From the NCBI RefSeq assembly GCF_024713975.1, contig NC_091106.1, forward strand, positions 12,875,001 to 12,939,000: a stretch of DNA of 64,000 nt, given 5' to 3'. A model generated the notes under the pieces. The model searched no databases. It saw only the letters and a list, made by a program, of their open reading frames with translations, and was not told where the DNA came from. Below are positions 24,800-36,050 of the stretch, one piece after another. This DNA comes from Paralichthys olivaceus (lineage: Eukaryota > Chordata > Actinopteri > Pleuronectiformes > Paralichthyidae). Made by a program: the position numbers and the translations under genes. The number at the start of each line of letters is the position of its first letter. Positions within the stretch are counted from its first letter, which is position 1.

Positions 24800-25130
24800 G
24801 TGTGGGCCAATCAGAATGATCTAAAAATCCCCACTAACCCTAAACCTCCTTTTTCATTGGCTGATAGGAGCCGTCGGCCAGTGACGTAAGAAGCTCCCTC
24901 ATACCAATGGTGCTGGATGGGTCTGGTAAAGGATGAGCAACAGGCTGGCTCCTGCAGAGTGAAGCACAACGAGCTAAGTTAAAGCAGTTCACCGTCAGGC
25001 GGCAGCGCCACCGAGGAGCCTGCATGGTTTGATTCCCTCTCCTGTTAGTTTCACTGGGAGCGGACAGCGGAAGATCGCTGCCTCCGCGGTGTTTTTACAG
25101 AGAATAAGCGGATTTGTTCGAGGCTGTGGC
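24800..25130 (+). promoter_or_regulatory. sufu promoter and 5' UTR
   Basis: CpG content rises and there are two CCAAT boxes: CCAAT at 24807-24811 and its complement ATTGG at 24856-24860. A half CRE TGACGTAA lies near 24881. There is no TATA box. An in-frame open reading extends upstream of the chosen start, but only the ATG at 25131 leads into sequence similar to SUFU. Confidence 0.5.
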
Positions 25131-28100
25131 ATGGATGAGGCACGGCCTACCAGTGGTGCTCAAGCCCACGGGCTGGTGCCGCTGTTTCCCCCCGGACTGC
25201 AGGCTATCTACGGGGAGTGCCGGCGACTTTACCCCGAGCAAGCGAACCCGCTTCAAGTAACAGCCATCGTCAAATACTGGTAAGTACCACGTCCTGTTGA
25301 GTCTAGTCCGCCATTTCTGTCGCTGAGGAGTTAGGGGAACTAGTTTATGTAGTGATGGCTAAACGTTTAGCCAACTGTTAGCTTAGCCGCCTAGCTAACG
25401 TTTCAGCCAACTAAAGCCAGGAGCCACACCGTTTTCTGGGGTTGGAGGATGCAGCACCAGGCTGTTCCAGCGTCATAACAACTTAATATGAATGTATCTT
25501 ACTATGTGTGTGAAAGGTAATGCCTCCTTGATCAATCTGCACATCAGGTGTACTGAGGTGTGAGTGCAGAAACAGTTAAAACACATGTATTCTTATTTTG
25601 GCTGATGGTTTTCATGTCGTGCTCCTCACAGGTTAGGGGGACCAGACCCGTTAGACTACATCAGTATGTACAGGAACTCAGGCTGTCCAGCTCAGGACAT
25701 CCAGGAGCACTGGCACTATGTCAGCTTTGGACTGAGTGACCTGTACGGGGATAATAGGGTTCATGAGTAAGTACGCTGCTGTAAATAATCGAGTACCTGT
25801 TGCTCATTAGGCTTCAGGGATCTTTGTCATTGAGTTCATTAGAAATTGTGACATTGGATCATTATATTGTTTATGTCAGGAGCCCATTAAAGGGATAGTT
25901 CACCCAAAAATGAAAATGCACTCATTATCTACTCGCCACTATGCCGATGGAAGGGTGGATGAAGTGTTTTGAATCCACAAGTTTCACTTGTAAACAGCGT
26001 CACAATTTACTTCGATGTATTGAAACTCCAAAAGTGTTTTGTGGACTCAAACACTTCACCCACCGCTCCATCGGCATAACATACCAATAACTACTTACTA
26101 ACATTAGACCTCTGACCCTTTCTTATTGTTATTCTTTCACAGCATGTTCCGTGTGTTGTTGTTCTTGTCAAGCGGTGGGACTATTACAAACCCCATGTAT
26201 ATAAAAGAGATAATTGTAGTGTGTGTGTGTGTGTGTGTCAGATTCACAGGGGCAGATGGGCCCAGTGGGTTTGGCTTTGAGCTCACCTTTAGGCTCAAAA
26301 GAGAAGTTGGAGAGACAGCACCACCGACCTGGCCAGCTGAACTCATGCAAGGCTTGGCTCGCTACGTGTTCCAGTCAGGTAAGAGCACAACACAGAGAGG
26401 TATTTATGTTTTGTAACCATGCTTGGATTAAACAACATATTTTTTTAAAATCTATAAGTTTGAACAACTTTTGCAGCAATAATATCGAAGAAATGAGAGA
26501 GTGCACTGTGTTTCAGTGATAAGGATGCTGTTTTTATTACATTTTTCAGCTAAAAAACAAGGATTTTGAAAGGTCTTTGCTTTTCTGTTTAGTTGAATTT
26601 TTAACCATTGATCTAACTGAACAAGCAGTTTTGAATTTGGCCTCTGGAAATGTCATTTGTCACTTTATACTCTTTTAGACATTTTAAGAAGGAACCTATT
26701 AACGTTTTATTTGATTAAATAACAGGCACAGTACGAGGTTAAGAAAGATATTTTTACAGCTCCTCATTCTTCAGACTTCGCTTGGACACCTTTTGATTTG
26801 TGTTAATCATTTAGTCAAAGTTTGTTAATGGTTTAGTAAATGATTTATCTGCGCTGGTTTTGATATAACAGTTCCCTTGGCTACGCAGATGTATTCTTTG
26901 TAAACGCAGTGTATAATTCCACTGATACAAATTTTGTATTCATTATTTGTGTTTGTTGGAGCTCTCCGTATTGAGAGGAAGTCTATATTCTCATGTTTTC
27001 CCTTAAGAATTAAGATTTTTTTTTATGTATAACAAATTAGATCATTGTTGTAGTGTTCGAATGTGTATCGTGAATAAGAGTAATTAGTATACAATATTCT
27101 GCTATGTTCTTTAAATAATTCAGTTGTGTATATCATGTACACAATGGTTGAGAACAGAGGGGGCATTTAAAAGCCACGCAGAAAGAGAAGAAGGCTATTC
27201 TCTCTCCTCTCCTCCCCAACCCTTCTCTTCTCTCCAGCTGGGGTCAATTTGCGCGTGGGTGGGCTGGGCCCTTGAGCTAAATGAATGCTGATTCCTGGCC
27301 ATCTTCCCCCTCACTTTTCTCCTACAGTAAATCTAGACTGGGTGGATGTTACCTCCCAAGCAGATTCCTCAGATTGAAGTGTAGTTTTTATGTTCTTCAT
27401 ATGGCCTTTGGGGTTTGATTTCTCTCGCTCACTCACTTCCATTCTCTCACTGATCTGTGTCCCCTCTTTTGCTGTTCCTGTACATTTACAAATGTGCAAT
27501 TCTGTGCTTCTTTTTAACTATAAAAAGAAGTAGTAAGTGATTACTTTCTTACAGCTGCTTGAAGCTACAGGTGCAAAGATACTCAGAGTATTATAGAAAC
27601 TTAAAACAGCATCCTTTAAAATTAATATTTCCTTTTTAATCTTTCTTCTACAGAAAACACATTTTGTAGTGGCGACCATGTATCGTGGCACAATCCACTA
27701 GACAACAGTGAATCTCGCATCCAGCATATGTTGCTCACAGATGACCCACAGATACAACCAATTCAAACGCCTTTTGGCACAGTGAGCTTTCTCCAGGTGA
27801 GTTCAAATATGTGTAAATAACTTGACATAATGTGCTTTTGGGATATTTCTGTCCAGTAGTCCTACAGTATAATGTCAGTGATGTCAATTTAGGAGACAGT
27901 TACTTATATTAAAATTTAGTGCATTTTTGCACAACTTAATGATTTAACAATGGAGGAAAAACCTTTATGTAAAAGTTATTTTTTATTGTTCAGTAGATAA
28001 GTAAATCTTTGAAGCCCAACAGTGTTTGTATTTGACCTTTAAGTTTGTGGCTGTACACATGTTTTAATCAATACCATAATATAAAAACTGATGGTTACCA

Positions 28101-31100
28101 TACTTGTGTACATGGCTGGTATTGGGAAAAAAATGTAACCTAACAGAACATCTCCCCGGTGTGTGCGCATCTCCCCTCTAAGTAGAGAAAATGACAGAGA
28201 GAAGTAAGACTGATAACAGTCTTCTTCCCACAGAAAATAAATTAAAAGCAAATGCCTAAGATTACTTTTGATAGCCAAAAAACAAATGTGGTGTTGTCCT
28301 CGAGGACCAATATTTCGTATGCTGGCTTGACTTTTTACTGTTACTGAAGCACAAACATTTGCTGGCTCTTCTGCACTTTAATTCTATTTAATGAAGACTC
28401 TGAGGGGCCGAGCATTGCACACACTTACACAAAGATGTCTATGTATCATTGCTGCTGCCCAACAAAAGAGAGATGAAGTTGGTATGATAGGTAACACTTG
28501 GATCCTGCAGCTGAGTCCAAAACAATACCCTTCTACCACACTAAGCACAATTATGGCAGAAACAGTTTTAAGAAGGACTTAAAAACTAAGATAATGGAAG
28601 ACCACACTCCTCATGCTCTTTCTTTGTCTTGTTCAGATTGTGGGTGTGTGTACAGAGGAGCTACAGGCGGCCCAACAGTGGAACGGCCAAGGAATTCTGG
28701 AGCTGATGCGAGGAGTCCGAGTGTGAGTCGACCTTTGTTGGTTTGGATAGATTACAGAGACCTGTTTTAGGTTTTTAAGTCATACTTTATAAAAAAGATA
28801 ATGCTATTTCTCAATGGTTTGGTTTTTGCTTATTTGTGTTTCACAATGGATTCTTAATTGATGGTTAGCGCTGTTTCATAGCTTAGGATTGCTACGTCTG
28901 TATAAATCATCACTTAGATTAGCTGTAAAAACAATTGGACTTGACACGTGTCAAGTCGTTATCTGGAATATTTAGATGCATTTGTGTCGTCAAACTGAAA
29001 GTGGAAGACCATCATCAGTGCCGCTGAAAAATACAGGAGTTCTTTCAACAAACACATTATGAGCAGCAGAGTGAACAATTTAGTTACTGTTTGATTTATT
29101 AACTGTGTGTGTTTAACTTGTGGTTAATGTTGTGCTGGTCTAATGCTAATGATTCTCCTGTGTACAGAGCTGGGGGTCCTTGGCTTATCACAGATATGAG
29201 GAGAGGGGAGACCATTTTTGACATTGATCCACACCTACAAGTAAGGCTTTATTAAGTTCTCACACTCAGCTTAGCTCACTATATATATTTTACTCCACAG
29301 CTGCTAGCTACATGCACTACATAGAAAAAAGTGAAATAGCAGAACTAGTAGAAATACAAAGAGTAATTTTATGAAATGTTCCCACCCCTGTTTGACAACA
29401 TTATTTTTGCTCTTTCACTGTATTTAGTGCCCCCTGTTGGTGCATCATTATGCTGTGTCCACGTATTTCTGAATATGTTTAGCTTAGGTGAGTTTTATTG
29501 GAGTTAGTATTAATGATTGCGTGTATTTTTTGCTCTTCTAAGCAGGAGAGAGTGGACCAGGGAATCGAGACAGAGGGCTCTAACCTGAGTGGTGTCAGCG
29601 CCAAGTGTGTGTGGGACGATCTGAGTCGACCGCCAGAGGACGAGGAGGACAGCCGATCCATCTGCATAGGATCACAGCCACGCAGGCTTTCTGACAAAGG
29701 TTTGCCAAGTCCCAAAGGAAAGACAAGAGTAGATCCTCTAATTAAGACTGAGCAGACCCAAGAATGCTTAACCATTCTCTCTGCATGCTGTCAGCAATGC
29801 ATGGTGGGATAATTCCATGCTGATCTTTGTGTGTTGACAGACACAGAGCAGATCAGGGAGACCCTGAGAAAAGGACTGGAGTTTAACAGTAAGGCAGCAC
29901 TACCACCAATCAGCAGCCAGAGCCAGAGACAGAGCCATGAGAGACCTCAGTGAGTGTTCCTCCCACACACACCAACACGCATGGGTTCAGCTCAGCACAG
30001 AGGTTGCACCAGGATAACTCCCTCCACCATGTGCAGTGACTCAGAGCATTTGACATTTGAACTGTTACCACCTTTGTTTCTTAGCTACCAGCATGATGTT
30101 GTGGTTTGTCACTATCCTGTTGCTATTTTTCTCTGGAAGTATTTGCGTCTTCTGCAGAGTCAAGTAACGCTTCACAGACACAGTCCAAGGAGCTGCATTT
30201 TCCTTCACAATAGCTGTTTTTTCCACAGACACTCGTCCTGTAATTGCTGAATGTACTATTTCAGAATTCCTCACTTTAATTTTCCTCCCACCTTTCTTTT
30301 CTCTTCTTTGTCTGATTCTCAGGAGTCGGAAGGACAGTTTGGAGAGTGAGAGTTCAGCAGCCATTGTTCCACATGAGTTGGTCCGCACACGTCAGTTGGA
30401 GAGCGTCCATCTGAAATTTAACCAAGAGGCAGGCACGCTGCTGCCCCTCTGCCTGCGGTACTACACTGTTCTCCTGCACCCACATACAAAGTGTACACCT
30501 CTGGAGTCTCTGCAGGACAAACAAATACCTAAAAGACCAAACAGTTTCAATGAAGACTAGAACAAAATCTCATATAAAAGTACAATGCTGGATAATTATT
30601 AAAATGTTCAATGCTATTTTTCTGAAAGTAAATATAACCTGTCACATGAATAAGAACATTATCTATTATTGGACTCTGGGTCGACTGTATATCAGTGACT
30701 GATATTAATGATTGAATCACTGGAGTCAAAACAGCTCATACACAGGCAGTACTTTAGAATTTCTATCTTGTGTAATTGACATGTGACTGATAACTACATG
30801 GGCTTGGTATTTGGAACATTATTTAGACATTTTTAAAAATGTGTTTTTTAAGACCAAATATGATTGAAACAACACAAACTGTTAAATTCCTCTTTGCACA
30901 CACAGGAGACAAAGGTTTGTGTAGAGGGAAAGACGTGTGGAGAGTTAAGAGTGAGAAAATGGTGTAAAGAGCCTGATTATGTGATATGGGCATGGAGTGT
31001 GACTAATTTGAGTTTTCCAATGTTTCAACATGTCTCCAACTAATCTATAAATAATATGTGGAAAGATGGACCATGAATTTTAATTCTGATGATAATAATT

Positions 31101-31760
31101 TGGAAGCATATCTGTTCTTTAATTGCCTTTGCAACAGAGAACTCTTTAAAACTTTTCAAAGCTTGCTTTTAGCGTTCACATGGAACAAGAAATATTCTTT
31201 TATGGCCACATAACCACCCTCATGCACTTGTAGTTACCTTTTGTGACTCATACTGTTCTGTATTCAACCCTTTGTAGGGGCCGGTTGCTCCATGGAAGAC
31301 ATTTCACTTACAAAAGTATCAATGGAGACACAGCCATAACGTTTGTGTCTACGGGAGTTGAAGGAGCTTTTGCTACTGAGGAGCATCCATATGCAGCCCA
31401 TGGCCCCTGGCTTCAGGTACACACACACACACACACACAAACTCACAGTTTCCATGTAGCACTTACATATTTAATGCATATATTGGACTTTCTGTTTTCT
31501 CCATCTAGATACTGTTGACCGAAGAGTTTGTAGAGCAAATGCTTGGGGATTTACAGGAACTTAACACTCGTGAGGAGGTCAGTAAAATCCTGTTTAACTT
31601 TTATTTTCAGTTTGTTTTTTTTTTCATCTGCTGGCCTGTTTAAACTCATATAACCTTTCTCTTTGCATAGACAAAGTTACCAAAGGAGTACAGTTGGCCA
31701 GAAAAGAAGCTGACGATCTCTGTCCTACCAGATTCTGTGTTTGATAATCCACTCCAATGA
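25131..31760 (+). CDS. sufu: Suppressor of fused (SUFU), Hedgehog pathway repressor
   Basis: SUFU binds GLI transcription factors and holds them in the cytoplasm, repressing Hedgehog signalling (established). Twelve exons: 25131-25279, 25632-25766, 26242-26378, 27654-27796, 28637-28722, 29168-29240, 29546-29699, 29841-29949, 30323-30457, 31278-31416, 31509-31577 and 31671-31760; total 1419 nt, 472 residues (human 484). The N-terminus MDEARPTSGAQAHGLVPLFP is shorter and less proline-rich than the human one, then LYGDNRVHEFTGADGPSGFG, ENTFCSGDHVSWHNPLDNSE and GICIG/RPPEDEEDSRS-type blocks follow. KDSLES in exon 9 retains the serine cluster phosphorylated in the mammalian protein. The C-terminal domain has HGRHFTYKSINGDTAITFVS and YSWPEKKLTISVLPDSVFDN. 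Intron 2 holds a fold-back repeat, and exon 3 has an unusual TG-repeat acceptor. A poly(A) signal AATAAA is at 33079-33084, giving a 1.3-kb 3' UTR. Confidence 0.97.
25887..26080 (+). repeat. Fold-back dispersed repeat in sufu intron 2
   Basis: It begins AAGGGATAGTTCACCCAAAA, the hallmark start of a common teleost dispersed repeat, and includes two long inverted arms: ATGCCGATGGAAGGGTGG at about 25941 and its near-complement CCACCGCTCCATCGGCAT ending at 26078. Together they can fold into a stem of about 45 bp. A related copy is at 46680-46840. Confidence 0.7.
26218..26241 (+). repeat. (GT)n tract forming the splice acceptor region of sufu exon 3
   Basis: Ten GT units are followed at once by CAG and exon 3 at 26242. 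The usual pyrimidine tract is replaced by the dinucleotide repeat. The reading frame requires this acceptor. Confidence 0.85.
31420..31440. repeat. Short (AC)n run at the sufu exon 10 donor
   Basis: About ten AC units begin within four bases of the exon 10 donor GTACAC at 31417. Intron 10 is under 100 bases long. Confidence 0.85.
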
Positions 31761-33085
31761 GGCAGAGACATTTAATCACTAGAAAATACCGTCGGAAAAT
31801 ACCTGCAAACACACATTTCCAGAGTGGACCATCATGAAGTGGTGGCCTCCCAGAACATGCAGCAACCCCAAGCTGCTGGGGCGCACAGATGTGTTGTTCC
31901 CGCAGTGGACGGCCTGAGACTGTTTCATCCCTGAGGACTATCTGAAGACTTTTGACTGTTACTGTATTCTCAGACTCACTCCATTGTTTACAACATGAAT
32001 GCCTCTAAAAATGTCAAATCCAGCCTGTCCAGATGGTTTACCTGTTAAAACAATCATTATAGGTGACACAATAGCTGACGGGCAAAACAGGATGTCCATT
32101 CCTCCAGTAAGGCCACACCTGCCAGGTCTGACATATATGTCACAAATGTAGTTGAGCATGAATCCTGCAGACATGATGTCCCAAGCAACGACTGAGTCAC
32201 GTTTCTCAAAAACTAGTTCTATTTATTCCAGTGGCCTTAGAAAAAGGCTGAAAAGTCACATGTTGAACCATTTCTGTCAGTATTGTTTTCAATTGAGCTA
32301 ATGTGTATAGTATTTACAAATGCTGGACATTTTTATGTTTGTGGTCATACCAAAGTTATAACTCCGTGTTTTAAATGTGTCATGATTCTTTAATACGACA
32401 TGACAGGTTGAACTATCATTAACTACCATTCACTGCCTGTTCGTCTGGGAAAACCAAACAAGCATCTCAATCTTGTAGCAAATGCTCCAGGTAGAACCAC
32501 CTCTATCCCCTGTGCTAAGATCACAACCTCTATTGAGTACGTTTTTTTTTTTATGTGTCGTTTTTCAGTTTTCTCATGCTCGATGCTGCATGCTTTAGTT
32601 ATGAAAGTAAATCCATCAACTCTGTACATTTTCAACAACTAGGAATCTGTGTTAAGCGTCCTCTCAAGCGTCGTCCCCAGTGGCCGATGAAATGTAAAAT
32701 GTGTTTTTTGATAAGTAGGACCTGCTCGGAGTAAAATTCCACAGTGCCTTGCATTGAAAAAGTACCACATACTCACTGTTGACTCTTGCCTTCAGCTCTT
32801 GGATTATTGAGAAACATCACTTTGATTCAAGGTTGCTGCGTTCGCTGTCTTTTTCTGATACTGTCAGTGCATTCCATGTTAACTCCAAAACTAAGTAAAG
32901 ACAACTTTTACTACCATGTCTCCTTAAAATTATACTCTTATACAACTTTTTTTTAAAATTCAGAGTGTAAAATGTAAAGTTTAGATGTTGGTGATATGGC
33001 ATTTTGTAATTCCTTTCTTATTGACTGAACTGGCTGATTGTAATCCCAAGTGCATTAAAGAGTGTAGATATTTACACAAATAAAG
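31761..33085 (+). other. sufu 3' UTR
   Basis: Non-coding sequence between the sufu stop and AATAAA at 33079-33084. No bounded element is seen in it. Confidence 0.55.
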
Positions 33086-33583
33086 CTGGAACACTAATTA
33101 CAGAGGAACTTATTCCTTTAAAAGCCTTTTTATGTGAATACAAGGTAATATGTACATTTATACTTGATATCTTATAAAACACTGTACCTTGTATCATGAC
33201 TTTATAATGCAGAAGCATTGCTAATGGGTAATAAATCACATACTAATGCTTCACACATCTATTAGAAGCCAAGCTGTGGTTGCTTACATTAATGGCTAAA
33301 AATGGCCTTTGTCTGTGGCTGACTCATTCAACGTTATAAAGTGTGTTCATTGCACTTTCTGATTTCCCATCACGTCTGCCATTATATTTGTCAGTTATTG
33401 ATTAATAAGGGTTATGGGGTTATCACTTTATTTTTAAGAAAGCATTCAGCCTAAAGTTGCTGATCAATGGATTTTAGTTCAGATACATTGTAAAACTGCT
33501 GAGTCACTAAAAGGCCCCATGTTAACTGCATTTTGTTGATATTTGCAAGTTGATTGGATTAGATTAGTTTAAGGTTCTTCTTA

Positions 33584-33928
33584 TTAAAAGCTCCAGTGTG
33601 TAAGACTTAGGTGAAAGGGATCTACTGGCAGAAGTCCTAGTGGTGTTTTCACCAGTGTGTTTCATCTAAATTGTATGAATTATTGAACTTTACCCTAGAA
33701 TCGGCTCTTTATATTGAAATACTTTACATTTACATCAGGAGGGGGTCCTCTCTACGGAGGCTGCCATGTTTTTTACAGTAGCCCAAACTGGACAAACTAA
33801 ACACCTTTTGAGTTTTTCTGACAACTGAAGCTACCAGAGGTTCTCTATCATGTTTGGAGGGGGGTGTTCAGCTGCAACACGCAACTTCACTACTAGATGT
33901 CACTAAATACTTCACACTGAACCTTTAA
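33584..33928. mobile_element. Non-autonomous DNA transposon (MITE)
   Basis: Ends at TTAA on both sides: the left end reads AAGCTCCAGTGTGTAAGAC and the right end, reverse-complemented, reads AGGTTCAGTGTGAAGTATT. These are imperfect terminal inverted repeats of about 20 bp. Internal blocks such as GGGTCCTCTCTACGGAGGCT and ATGTTTTTTACAGTAGCCCA match, from memory, an element repeated widely in percomorph genomes. No transposase is encoded. Confidence 0.7.
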
Positions 33929-34179
33929 TTGATGGCCATTTCTTTATAACCATTAGTAACTACTTGAACTTCAAACCAAACTATATTATATTGGTTCCAT
34001 TTTTTTAAAAACCTTGTAAGAAGGTGGTAGCAAACCTGCACACAACATTAAGATGAAGTGTTTCAACATCTTTCAATGTGTGACTCAGTGTTTCTCTGCC
34101 CCTGACAGCCAGGACCTCACTCTGGGTGTCACATATGTGCAGAAGGCTGTCAGGACACACTGTTGTTCTCCAGCCATGC

Positions 34180-34580
34180 ACATGTGCAGTCTCTCCGGCA
34201 GAGTTTGCTGTGTGGCCGCTGCTCCTCCGGCCTCCTCCGGGCTCCTCCCCCCGTCTGTGTATCAACTCTGTGACGGGTCACGTTATCTCAGAGGAGGGGG
34301 AGAGAGGGGGAGTCGGTGTGTGGAAGCTCTAAGCTCCCTTCCGACGAGTCACAAGCTGCCTGCTCTTACCATCAGATATTAGTCAGAGTTGACGGGAAAG
34401 CGGAACCAGCCGAATAACAGCCAAGAACCGTGTCAAACCTTCCCCCCCGGCTCCGAGCGATGTATGTCGGACACCCTGCTCCGATTTCACGGCAGGAGCT
34501 GGATCAGACCGCGGGCTGGATGCGATAAGCTCCGAGGGCATTAGAGGTGCACCGACGACATGGGCAGGAATAAATAGTTG
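34180..34580 (+). promoter_or_regulatory. trim8: trim8 promoter region and presumed non-coding first exon
   Basis: A GC-rich island precedes a GTAACG donor at 34581. The coding exon of trim8 has an acceptor at its own 5' side (CCCCTTGTAG ending at 36018), so at least one upstream non-coding exon is required. An upstream ATG at 34560 opens a five-codon frame ending in TAG. The exon's 5' limit is not visible. Confidence 0.4.
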
Positions 34581-34581
34581 G

Positions 34582-36018
34582 TAACGTAGCCTTTCTTCCT
34601 ATAATGATATATACAATGTGTCCCAGTGGACTGTATTTATGCTTTTTCACAGAAATCAGATGTCACTGTGACATGTTGTTTGTCCCAGCTCCAGAAAAAC
34701 CTGCTTCAAACAACATTTAAACCAAGTATTGAATCTACGTTGACACTGGAACCAGGTTGAAATGATGTTTAACGTTGAACGAACGCAGGATTTACGACCA
34801 TTACTGAGAAAAAATCAATGTTGGTTCATCCATCTTCTAAAAACTCAATCTGCAGCAGGATAGAAACTGATATTGAAACAACACTGACTCATCCATCATT
34901 CAAAAGACTGTCTACATCTAAATTATGGTTTATTCAAAAGTGAAACAATTGTGTAGGTATACAATCACCTTTTTTCTGCTTTTAAATATTCAGCTTGATA
35001 TTTAATGAACATATTCATGATTTAAGAAATACTAAGAGCTTTACAAAAAGTTGATGTTTTGCCTTTAAAAAAAATCTGAACACACTTTTGAAATAAAAAG
35101 TTCAGCCTCCTCAGAATGCTGTTCTGTATATGCTGTGTGTTCCAAACTTGCAAAAACAAACATTATACACTGAAGTTTGTGCTTTAATATTTGTAATCAA
35201 TGTTGAAAATGTAACAAGTAGCAAAGTCCAAATTCCTAATTGACATATCACAAGGCACATTTCTTATTTCGTGCTGAGGGTCAGGTGGGACAACTATCAA
35301 AGCACAACATTTACAAACTGAACTGCTCATAGTCGGCTTCACCTGGGATGTCACACCTATGTGGAGGTGAGTGGCCATCAGCCTTTTAATGCATGTTCCC
35401 ATCATTATGGACCAGTACTATTACAATTTGTCTGAAACTGCAGCACAGCTCATTGATGGATATAACCGCTCACTTAGACATTAGCAAGAAGTGAAACAAA
35501 AGTGCCACTGAATGAAGTGAGCATATTCCAAAATAACACAAGTAAAATGAGACGTGTGGTGGGTAGATGTACGTTTGTCATGCTCCCGTAGCATTTGCTT
35601 ACCAATATATTGGTTCTGTTACGTCTGTATGTCTCAGTGAACACAAGTCACCTGACTCCTCCGTCACTCTCATTCCTGTGGCATTAGTACTTATCTGACA
35701 ATCGGACTCTTTTTGAGCACATCGTCTGTGCCAATTTCATTTCTGCAGGAAAGACGCAAAGAAGTTTCAAATAAAAAGATGCTGACCAGTAGCCTTCATC
35801 AGAAACAAGCTAAAGCTAGCCTGACCGCAACATCACAGTGATATAAGACCGGCTGCTGGCAGGGTGATTACTCGTTTCTTAATTTCCCTGCTTAGATCTT
35901 TGTGTCCCATTTAGGACAGGATAGAATTGACAAGACTTGAGGTAGGCTCAACTGTCACAAGGGTATTTTCGTTTTCACTGTAAATTTGAGCTCTCTTTCT
36001 CGCTTTTGCCCCTTGTAG
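34582..36018 (+). other. Intron in the trim8 5' UTR
   Basis: About 1.4 kb of A/T-rich sequence between the presumed donor at 34581 and the acceptor at 36018. It holds no recognised element; a degenerate repeat of AACGTTGA-type units lies near 34730-34810. Confidence 0.4.
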
Positions 36019-36050
36019 ACACACAACATCAGTTGGATCCAGCCAAAGTC

